Assembly (NCBI GenBank): GCA_026647215.1
Contig: JAPKHC010000061.1
Span: 1 to 13,623, forward strand
DNA: 13,623 nt
Source of the DNA: F1-120-MAGs118 sp013360535
GTDB taxonomy: Bacteria > Planctomycetota > UBA1135 > GCA-002686595
Reading direction: 5' to 3'
Part shown: positions 7,643-13,623 of the stretch, piece by piece
How positions within the stretch are numbered: position 1 is the first letter of the stretch
Layout of the letters: each line of letters begins with the position of its first letter
Notes under the pieces: generated by a model
What the model was told of the DNA's origin: nothing
Database searches by the model: none
The model's input: the letters and a program-made list of their open reading frames with translations, nothing else
Translations under genes and position numbers: made by a program

Positions 7643-8329
7643 CGACGGGCTCGGACGAGGGCAGCTGAGGCAGCTGCTCGAGCAGATCCTCTGTCCTCTC
7701 CAGGACCTGCGCACCGTACTCCAGCATCTGCCGGGGCCACGCCAGCGCGGGATTGTCCACCACGGATTTCATCAGGAACAACGACTTCCCAGTCGCAGCA
7801 TCTCCCAGCCCTGCGAGAGCGAGTCGCTCGACTCCCTGGCCTCGACGATGACCGAGGCGTGAGAGACGGGCGCCATCGTTCGATTGCGAAGCACGAAGTT
7901 GCTGCGATGAACGGGCTGTCCGAGCGGGAACTGCGACACGACCAGATGCTTCGTCGCGATCTCGCTCTGCAGGCCCGCGTTCGACCTGGGGTTGCACTGG
8001 TCCAGCGGTGTGCCGATGACTGCGACCGTCCGTCCGCCTCGTTCGATCGCGGCCGTGTGTGCCGCGGTGTCGATCCCGCGGGCGAGCCCGCTGGTCACGC
8101 AAACCTCTCTGGCCGCCAGCTCATGGGCGAGCCGCTGCGCACGCCGCAACGCAAGCTCGGATGCGTCCCGGGATCCGACGATCGCGACCCGATGGCGGTC
8201 GCGAAGCAGCTCGGGCCAACCGGACGTGTACAGCTGCCTGGGCGCGTGGCGGCGCTCGACGTCGTTGAGAGGGCCCAGGGCCTCTTCCGGAGCAAAGGCC
8301 TCACCGGTGACTCGTTCGGGGGGGTTCAT
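7629..8329 (-). pseudogene. DprA/SLOG-family DNA-processing-like protein with a frameshift
   Basis: DprA proteins bind single-stranded DNA and load RecA during transformation. They belong to the Rossmann-like SLOG superfamily, which also contains nucleotide-processing and nucleotide-sensing proteins. From ATG at 8329 the frame gives VAIVGSRDAS (48-57), VTSGLARGIDTAAHTAAIE (78-96), TVAVIGTPLDQ (101-111), RNRTMA (148-153) and EARESSDSLSQGWE (163-176). After Gly181 the frame runs into a TGA (7772-7774). One base over, it continues naturally as KSLFLMKSVVDNPAL, then MLEYGAQVL, to a TGA at 7629-7631. One missing A on the minus strand at 7786-7787 (AA for AAA) explains this. Restored, the protein would be about 233 residues, a single SLOG domain without SAM or winged-helix parts. 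The usual glycines of the GxxSG loop are replaced (Arg165, Asp169), consistent with decay or divergence. Confidence 0.86.
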
Positions 8330-8735
8330 CTCACGGCTCGCGGGTGTGGTTACCTGACCGGCGGTTCCACGCGAACGCTCAGCCCCCGCATCATGGTGCA
8401 CGTTGCGGGAACGGTTGAGGGAGCAGCCGACCGGGGACATGTCGAGACGGGCCGTCGCTGATCCGGCCAAAGAGCAATCGAGCGAATCGCGGCGAGGCCG
8501 GCGCCCTGAAAGTGGGCGAGCACGACGCGAGCCGCCGGGGGGAGCGAGAAATCTTGGCAGTCGGTGAGGCGGGCGGGCGCTTGGAGGGAGCAAACTGACG
8601 GGTGGCGGCACGAGGGGGTTCTGCGCGCGCGCTGGAACGCGCGGCGGAGGATCTGCGCTCGGGCCGAGCTCGACGGTGGCCGGGCCGGTGCCGGCGGAAG
8701 TCCCCCCAACTCGAATTCTTGCCCAAAGTGCAGAG
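8330..8735. other. Intergenic region between divergent dprA-like gene and kinase gene
   Basis: About 400 bases separate two divergently oriented genes, so promoters for both are expected here. I see no clear -35/-10 pair. There is a GC hairpin-like repeat (CGCGCG ... CGCGCG) near 8621-8644 and a run of purines near 8535-8550. Open frames on the minus strand across this stretch lack recognisable motifs. No supported gene. Confidence 0.5.
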
Positions 8736-11498
8736 ATGACCCGCAGAGCAGCTGAGATCTTCGGCGAAGTGCGCGAGCTCCCGGTGGAGCGGCGTGAGGC
8801 GTATTTGGCGGGCGCGTGCGGCACGGATGAAGGGCTGCGGGCCGAGGTCGAGGCGCTGTTGAAGGCGGACGTTGATGCGGGGCAGTTCATGGCGTCGCCG
8901 ACCGCGGAGCGCGCGGCGGTGGCCGGGGGGCCGGCGGCGGAGCAGGCGGGAGCGCAGATTGGTCGCTACCGGTTGCTCGAGCTGATCGGCGAGGGCGGCA
9001 TGGGCACGATCTGGATGGCGGAGCAACGCGAGCCGGTGAGGCGGCGCGTGGCGCTCAAGCTGATCAAGATCGGGCTCGACACGAGGCAGGTGATCGCACG
9101 CTTCGAGGCCGAGCGGCAGGCGCTCGCGATGATGGAGCATCCCAACATCGCGAAGGTGCTCGATGCGGGCGCGACGGAGCTCGGCCGGCCGTACTTCGTG
9201 ATGGAGTACATCAAGGGCGTTCCGATTCTCGAGTACTGCGACCGCGAGCAAGTCGACACGCGCGCGCGGCTCGAGCTGTTCGCGAAGGTGTGTCAGGCGA
9301 TCCAGCACGCGCACCAGAAGGGCGTCATCCACCGGGACATCAAGCCTTCGAACGTGCTGGTGACGCTGCACGACGGCGTGCCGGTGCCCAAGGTGATCGA
9401 CTTCGGCATCGCGAAGGCGACCAACGCCGAATTGACGAGCAAGACGCTCTTCACCGAGCACCGCCAGATGGTCGGCACGCCGGCGTACATGTCTCCCGAA
9501 CAGGCCGAGATGGGCGGCCTCGACATCGACACGCGCAGCGACATCTATTCGCTGGGAGTGCTCCTGTACGAGCTGCTCACGGGGACGACGCCGTTCGACA
9601 TCAAGGCGCTGCTCGAGAGCGGCTTTGGCGAGATGCTGCGGGCGATCCGGGAGGACGAGCCGCACAAGCCGAGCACGCGCATCTCGTCGCTCGGCGAGAC
9701 CGGCACGCGCATGGCGCTGCAGCGCAACGTCGACCTGAAGCGACTGAGCGGGATGTTGCGCGGCGACATCGACTGGATCGTGATGAAGTGCCTCGAGAAG
9801 GACCGCACGCGCCGCTACGAGACGGCGAACGGCCTCGCGGCGGACATCCAACGGCACCTGAACGACGAGCCGGTGACGGCGGGCGCGCCGAGCGCCGCCT
9901 ATCGGCTGCAGAAATTCGTGCGGCGCCATCGTGGCAAGGTGCTCGCGGGCTCGGCGATCGCGCTGGCACTCGTCCTCGGTGTGATCGGCACGTCGGTCGC
10001 GCTGGTGCGTGCGCTCGAGGAGAAGGAGCGCGCGGACGCGGCGGTGCTCGCCGAAGGTCTGGCGAGAACCACTGCGCAGCAGAATGAGCAGCGGGCCGTC
10101 GAGCAGGCGCTGCTCGCGGCAGCGGCGCAAGCAGAGGAGGCTCAGGCGCGTCGCCGAGCCGAGACGATCCGCGATTTCGTCGTCGCTGCGCTGCGGGCGG
10201 GTGATGCGGCCCACGAAGGCGGTCGCGCCGACGCCACGATCGTCGAGGCCATGGACGCGGCGATCGCCGACCTCGACCTCGGCCGCTTCCGCGACGATCC
10301 AGCCACCGCCGCCGACCTGCGGCTGACGATCGCCAACATCCTGCGCACCAATGGCCGCTACGACGCGGCCTTGGCGCAGGCCGAAGCGGCGCTGCGGGCG
10401 GAACGCACGCTCCACGGCGGAGATGCGCCGGGAACCGCGGCCGCCTTGTGCGAGATCGGAAGCTGCCTCGATCGCCTTGGCCGTGGCGAGGAGAGCGAAC
10501 TTCGCGCGCGCGAGGCGCTCGAGATGTACGAACGCCTGTACAGCGGCGACAACTACCACGTCGCCGCCTTGCGCAGCAACCTCGGCGACAGGCTGCGCCA
10601 GCAGCGTCGCAACGACGAGGCGCAGCCGTTGCTCGAGAGCGCCGTGGAGATGCTGCGGCGGCTCGACAAGGGCGCTGAGCTCGCGAAAGGACTCGGCAAC
10701 CTCGCGCAGCTGCGCGAGACGCTGGGCGACGACGACGGGGCCCTGCGTTTCTACGAGGAGGCGCTCGCGGTGCATCGGCGCGAGCACGCCGGCGACCACC
10801 CGGATCTCGCCGTCGCGATCAACAACCTGGCCGTGTTCTGCGCCGGCATCGGCGAGACGGAGCGCGGCGAGACGCTGCTCGCGGAAGCGCTGGAGATGCG
10901 GCAGCGCATGTTCCGCGGCGATCACCCGGTGGTTGCCGAGTCGTTGCTCAACCTCGCTTTCCTGCGCGCGACCAACGGCGAGCCCGAAGCGGCGCTGCCG
11001 ATGCTCGAGCAGGCCCTGGCGATGAACCAGCGGCTGTTCCCGGACGGACATCCCAATCTGGCGCATGGCCTCTACACGCTCGGCACCACTCGACTGGCCG
11101 CTGGCGACGTCGTGGCGGCGGAAGGAGCCTTCGACCGCTCCCTCGCAATGCACCGCACGCTGTTCGAGGGCGACCACATCGGCACCGCGATGAGCCTCGC
11201 CAAGCGCGGCCGCGCGCGCGCCGCACAGGCCGACAAGGCAGCGGGCGCACGCAGCGATTTCGACGAGGCGCTGGCGATGCTGCGCCGCATGCCCGAAGGC
11301 CGACCGCCGCTGTGCGAGGTGCTCTGGAGCTCCGCGCAACTCCGCCGCGCCGGCGGCGACCTGTCCGGTGCGCTTGCGGAGTTCGAGGAGCTCGTCCCAC
11401 TGGCCGAGTCGGTCTTCGCCGCCGATTCGCCGCGCCTTCCGACCTATCGCGAGGCTCTGGAGGCTTGCCGCAAGGCCGTCAGCGCCACGGGACGCTGA
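8736..11498 (+). CDS. Membrane-anchored Ser/Thr protein kinase with C-terminal TPR repeats
   Basis: This is a Hanks-type (PknB-like) kinase of about 920 residues. A short N-terminal helical region (AAEIFGEVRELPVERREAYL) of a type common in planctomycete kinases precedes the catalytic domain (about 76-350). The domain shows glycine loop GEGGMG (85-90), VALK with Lys108, HRDIKPSN (199-206, Asp201), DFG (222-224) and GTPAYMSPEQ (247-256), so it should be active. A single membrane span follows (about 403-425), then a coiled coil (about 427-475). The rest, to the end, is about eight kinesin-light-chain-type TPR units of roughly 42 residues, with recurring GDHPxxA phrases. One span places kinase and TPR domains on opposite sides of the membrane, so the TPRs may sense extracytoplasmic partners. 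The ATG at 8736 is preferred over an upstream GTG at 8676 because family similarity begins there. The ribosome site is weak. No sigma-factor gene lies next to it. Confidence 0.95.
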   Translation: MTRRAAEIFGEVRELPVERREAYLAGACGTDEGLRAEVEALLKADVDAGQFMASPTAERAAVAGGPAAEQAGAQIGRYRLLELIGEGGMGTIWMAEQREPVRRRVALKLIKIGLDTRQVIARFEAERQALAMMEHPNIAKVLDAGATELGRPYFVMEYIKGVPILEYCDREQVDTRARLELFAKVCQAIQHAHQKGVIHRDIKPSNVLVTLHDGVPVPKVIDFGIAKATNAELTSKTLFTEHRQMVGTPAYMSPEQAEMGGLDIDTRSDIYSLGVLLYELLTGTTPFDIKALLESGFGEMLRAIREDEPHKPSTRISSLGETGTRMALQRNVDLKRLSGMLRGDIDWIVMKCLEKDRTRRYETANGLAADIQRHLNDEPVTAGAPSAAYRLQKFVRRHRGKVLAGSAIALALVLGVIGTSVALVRALEEKERADAAVLAEGLARTTAQQNEQRAVEQALLAAAAQAEEAQARRRAETIRDFVVAALRAGDAAHEGGRADATIVEAMDAAIADLDLGRFRDDPATAADLRLTIANILRTNGRYDAALAQAEAALRAERTLHGGDAPGTAAALCEIGSCLDRLGRGEESELRAREALEMYERLYSGDNYHVAALRSNLGDRLRQQRRNDEAQPLLESAVEMLRRLDKGAELAKGLGNLAQLRETLGDDDGALRFYEEALAVHRREHAGDHPDLAVAINNLAVFCAGIGETERGETLLAEALEMRQRMFRGDHPVVAESLLNLAFLRATNGEPEAALPMLEQALAMNQRLFPDGHPNLAHGLYTLGTTRLAAGDVVAAEGAFDRSLAMHRTLFEGDHIGTAMSLAKRGRARAAQADKAAGARSDFDEALAMLRRMPEGRPPLCEVLWSSAQLRRAGGDLSGALAEFEELVPLAESVFAADSPRLPTYREALEACRKAVSATGR

Positions 11499-11906
11499 CC
11501 CGCAGGCCTCACCTCGGTCGGGATCGATCGATCTCGAGTGGGTTGGGGCCACGCACTGAAGGGAATTCGTTCGGCGCAGGGCCGACCCTCAAGCAGCTCC
11601 GCACTTGCACCCCAAGGTGAGGCGCTGTCGGGAGCTCTGCGGCGTGCAGCGCGAGGGCAAGGCACACGATCCGGAATCCGAGCTTTCTCCGACGCACGCT
11701 GGGGATTTGAGAACCTGAGCGCTCCGAAGAGCGCGGGCTCGCTCGCCGTCGAGAGGTCGATTTCGAGCGGAACTCCGCGAGCTCGATTCAGGACTGCAAC
11801 ATCCGAAGTTTCAACACGGGACCACGAAGGTGGACAGGCGCCTTCGCGTCGATTCCTCGGGCAAAACCTGGTGAAGCGCGCCGCCCGGCAGGTCCGTGAA
11901 ATCAGA
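11499..11906. other. Intergenic region without a supported gene
   Basis: Between the kinase stop and the terminator of the leftward DNA-binding gene there are about 400 bases. They include the tandem GATCGATCGATC near 11521 but no recognisable coding sequence. A 62-codon minus-strand frame (11509-11697) starts with a basic, then hydrophobic, stretch but has no ribosome site and no family resemblance. The two flanking genes converge here, so no promoter for either is expected. Confidence 0.45.
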
Positions 11907-11938
11907 CCGGCCGCGCTCCGGGGTGGGAGCGCGGCCGG
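11907..11938 (-). terminator. 13-bp perfect GC hairpin terminator
   Basis: CCGGCCGCGCTCC (11907-11919) pairs perfectly with GGAGCGCGGCCGG (11926-11938) around a 6-base loop. It lies 28 bases beyond the stop codon of the minus-strand DNA-binding protein gene, and the minus strand continues with the modestly T-rich GTCTGATTTC. Position and strength suggest the transcription terminator of that gene. The T tail is imperfect, so Rho help or bidirectional use is possible. Confidence 0.75.
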
Positions 11939-11966
11939 ATTGGGAGGGACGAGACGCGTGCGTTCG

Positions 11967-12404
11967 CTACTTGGTGTTGTAGCGGGTGCCGCGGCGCTGG
12001 CCGGTGGTCTTGAGCTTCTTGGCCTCGATCAGCTTCTTGATCGGGAGCTTGAGAACCTTGGTGGCCTTGCCCATGCCGCGACCGATTTCCTCGATCGACT
12101 GGCCGGGGTTCTTGGAGATGTAGTCGTACATCTGAGCGGCGAGCTCGGTGACGTCTTCGCTCGAGCGCTTGCCGCGCTTGCCGGTCTTGCGCGCGGCCTT
12201 CGGCGCGGCGGCCTCGGCGGGAGCCGCGGCGGCGGCGGCCTTGGGCGGGCGACCCGGACCGCGGCGCGCGGGCGCGGGCGCGGCGCCGCCGGAGAGGGCC
12301 TCGCGCACGGCTTCGAGCGCCGACTGGCGCACGAGCGTCGAGAGCTCCTCGAGGAAGCTGGAAATGCGTTCGCGGATCTGCTGGTCGAGTTGCTTGGAGT
12401 TCAT
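11967..12404 (-). CDS. AT-hook / winged-helix DNA-binding protein (chromatin-type)
   Basis: The protein has 145 residues in three parts. An N-terminal amphipathic helix (1-38, MNSKQLDQQI through SALEAVREAL) probably mediates self-association. A low-complexity Ala/Pro/Lys linker carries an AT-hook, RRGPGRPPK (47-55), which grips the minor groove of AT-rich DNA. The C-terminal domain (about 82-145) has SSEDVTELAAQMYDYI and GQSIEEIGRGMG and ends in a basic RRGTRYNTK tail, and resembles a small winged helix. Such histone-H1-like or nucleoid-associated proteins occur in planctomycetes and myxobacteria. The start is ATG at 12404 without a clear Shine-Dalgarno, and the stop is TAG at 11967. A strong hairpin follows. 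A role in chromosome compaction or global regulation is inferred from architecture. No specific target is known. Confidence 0.85.
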   Translation of the reverse strand: MNSKQLDQQIRERISSFLEELSTLVRQSALEAVREALSGGAAPAPARRGPGRPPKAAAAAAPAEAAAPKAARKTGKRGKRSSEDVTELAAQMYDYISKNPGQSIEEIGRGMGKATKVLKLPIKKLIEAKKLKTTGQRRGTRYNTK

Positions 12405-12687
12405 GGCGGGAATTGGAGCGTGAGCGAGGGGCGCTTTTCAAGGGGCAGGGCCGAAATGATGTGCTGAGGGGACTACGCACTTGGGTCGATGCCCGCGAAA
12501 GTCTGCGGCAAACTGCTATTTGTCCCCGAAAGGCGCAATTGCCGCGTGGCGCGCGACCGAGCGGGACGAGCGCGGGCCGCACGGCGACGCCGACGGCCCA
12601 GGCTCCGGCCGCGCGCATCCGCCTGAGCGCGAGGTGCGTAGAGCCTGCTGCACACGCGATCCCGCCATCCCTTACCCTCTCAAGTCC

Positions 12688-13302
12688 ATGCGCACCTCCA
12701 TCCTCGCCGCGGCCTCGTGCGCCGCGCTCCTCGCCGGCTGCTCGAGCTCCTCGAGCGACGCCGCTCCCAAGGCCACCTCCAACGCCACTCCGCAGGAATC
12801 CCCGATGACGCCCGCCGCCGCTCCCACGAACTTCCCGTCGTTCCAGCTCCGCACGCTCGACGGGAAGCCCGCCGACCTCTCGGCCTACAAGGACAAGGTC
12901 GTGCTGATCGTCAACACCGCGAGCGAGTGCGGACTGACGCCGCAGTACAAGGGCCTCGAGGCGCTGCACCGCGAGCTCGGCCCCAAGGGCCTGTGCGTGC
13001 TCGGCTTCCCGTGCAACGACTTCGGCGGTCAGGAACCGGGAACCCCCGAGCAGATCCAGCAGTTCTGCAGCTCGAAATACGAAGTCTCGTTCCCGCTGTT
13101 CGAGAAGCTGAGCACGAAGAGCGGGCCGAATCAGGCGCCGCTGTACGCATGGCTCGAGAGCCGCACGGGCGAATTGCCGGGCTGGAACTTCGGCAAGTAC
13201 CTCATCGCCAAGGATGGCACGACGGTCAAGTTCTTCGGCAGCCGCACGTCGCCCGACGACAAGGACCTGCGCAAGGCGATCGACGCGGCGCTCGCGCAAT
13301 AG
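12688..13302 (+). CDS. Glutathione peroxidase family lipoprotein (thioredoxin-type peroxidase)
   Basis: The product has 204 residues. It begins with a lipoprotein signal peptide: MRTSILAAAS, then LLAGC with lipidated Cys18, followed by a Ser/Ala/Pro linker to about 45. The enzyme domain (about 48-204) reduces hydrogen or lipid peroxides. It shows the peroxidatic Cys81 in NTASECGLTPQYKGL, GFPCNDFGGQEPG with Gln115, and WNFGKYLI with Trp166 and Asn167, completing the Cys-Gln-Trp-Asn tetrad. Cysteine replaces selenocysteine. Cys127 lies 46 residues after Cys81, where non-animal members carry the resolving cysteine, so thioredoxin rather than glutathione is the likely reductant. Ser19 after the lipidated Cys suggests outer-membrane sorting if Lol rules apply. 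I chose ATG at 12688 because it starts the signal peptide. Longer in-frame starts add non-signal sequence. It is divergent from the AT-hook gene, 283 bases away, and monocistronic here. Confidence 0.96.
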   Translation: MRTSILAAASCAALLAGCSSSSSDAAPKATSNATPQESPMTPAAAPTNFPSFQLRTLDGKPADLSAYKDKVVLIVNTASECGLTPQYKGLEALHRELGPKGLCVLGFPCNDFGGQEPGTPEQIQQFCSSKYEVSFPLFEKLSTKSGPNQAPLYAWLESRTGELPGWNFGKYLIAKDGTTVKFFGSRTSPDDKDLRKAIDAALAQ

Positions 13303-13320
13303 CGCGTCCTTCGCGCTTTT
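13301..13320 (+). terminator. Intrinsic terminator overlapping the peroxidase stop codon
   Basis: AGCGCG (13301-13306) pairs with CGCGCT (13312-13317) around the loop TCCTT, and a short T run ends at 13320. The stem begins inside the TAG stop codon (13300-13302). It is small but well placed to end the peroxidase transcript. Confidence 0.55.
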
Positions 13321-13321
13321 C

Positions 13322-13365
13322 CCGCGGGGCATTTCGAGCGCATCGGCGTTCGAGGTGCCCCGCGG
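13322..13365. terminator. Large two-part hairpin downstream of the peroxidase gene
   Basis: CCGCGGGGCA (13322-13331) pairs perfectly with TGCCCCGCGG (13356-13365). Inside it, TCGAGCG (13334-13340) pairs with CGTTCGA (13347-13353) with one G-U pair around CATCGG. Only a two-base internal loop on each side interrupts the structure. It follows the smaller terminator directly and is followed by TCGTTT. Likely a second or bidirectional terminator. Confidence 0.6.
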
Positions 13366-13623
13366 TCGTTTGCGGCGGAGCTCGTCGCCGGAAGCGAAAC
13401 GAGCGTGCGGCGCGGGCCTTGGATTCGCGCAAGGCGACGCGCAAACCGACCTCGAGCGCTCGTGTCCTTCGGTCCGTCACGAACTCTCAGCCCGGATGAT
13501 TCACGACCGCTCGTGATTGTCTGGCGCCGGCGTTTCGCGCGAGCGCCACTGGAGATTGCTCACGTAAGGTTCAGACTCGCCCCCTCCCCGCGATCGCGGA
13601 GGCCACCGAGGCCGGCATGCTGG
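13366..13623. other. Right-edge intergenic stretch, no supported gene
   Basis: With the two hairpins before it, this makes about 320 gene-free bases after the peroxidase. I see no coding frame with plausible codon use or motif and no RNA gene. A short palindrome CGCGATCGCG lies near 13591-13600. A promoter for a gene beyond the edge is possible but not identifiable. Confidence 0.4.

Noticed and set aside
8676..8735. Upstream GTG start for the kinase gene
   Set aside because: The extra 20 residues do not look like family N-termini. The ATG at 8736 begins the conserved helical region.
8391..11552. Minus-strand 1053-codon frame opposite the kinase gene
   Set aside because: Low-complexity shadow of the kinase-TPR gene. 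No recognisable domain.
11509..11697. Small minus-strand frame with a signal-like N-terminus
   Set aside because: GTG start without a ribosome site, no family resemblance, and a tail lacking any domain. Too weak to annotate.
12481..12687. Upstream start giving a 273-residue peroxidase
   Set aside because: It would bury the lipoprotein signal peptide that begins at 12688.
11902..13332. Minus-strand 476-codon frame over the peroxidase and AT-hook genes
   Set aside because: Shadow frame: both annotated genes have clear motifs in other frames.
1..13623. tRNA, rRNA, CRISPR array, complete insertion sequence or prophage genes
   Set aside because: No cloverleaf-like sequences, regularly spaced repeats, transposase motifs or terminal inverted repeats were seen by eye. 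A covariance-model scan would be the decisive check.

Overview
The window is GC-rich bacterial DNA with compact, strongly GC3-biased genes. It fits a member of the Planctomycetota best. The main evidence is a membrane-anchored Ser/Thr kinase with a long kinesin-light-chain-type TPR tail, whose catalytic core has the wording common in planctomycetes and relatives. A small AT-hook/winged-helix chromatin-type protein also fits. Myxococcota or another kinase-rich phylum cannot be excluded from sequence alone.

Left part (1-6016, + strand): a type I restriction-modification operon whose four members are joined by 4-base start/stop overlaps. They are a 5'-truncated RhuM-family gene, hsdS (specificity), a GIY-YIG nuclease with a C-terminal DUF4357 domain, and hsdR (restriction/translocation motor). 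No hsdM methyltransferase gene is visible. RhuM homology begins immediately after an in-frame stop codon, and the DNA to its left is unrelated. The left edge of the operon is therefore a break point (deletion, insertion or assembly join), and hsdM must lie elsewhere or be lost.

Middle part (6079-8329, - strand): a small secreted protein of unknown function convergent with hsdR, then about 730 bases without a convincing gene. Next comes a decayed two-gene unit: a short DprA/SLOG-type protein overlapping a ComF-like phosphoribosyltransferase. The DprA-like gene has a one-base frameshift near its C-terminus. The phosphoribosyltransferase gene has lost its middle and is out of frame. This DprA-PRTase pair beside a type I RM locus is the most interesting content: probably the remains of a nucleotide-sensing or DNA-handling (defence or competence-like) module.

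Right part (8736-13302): apparently ordinary chromosomal genes. These are the Ser/Thr kinase-TPR protein (+), a DNA-binding AT-hook/winged-helix protein (-) with a clear hairpin terminator, and a lipoprotein glutathione peroxidase (+) with the Cys-Gln-Trp-Asn catalytic set. The last 320 bases hold terminator-like hairpins but no supported gene. No tRNA, rRNA, CRISPR array or intact insertion sequence was seen.
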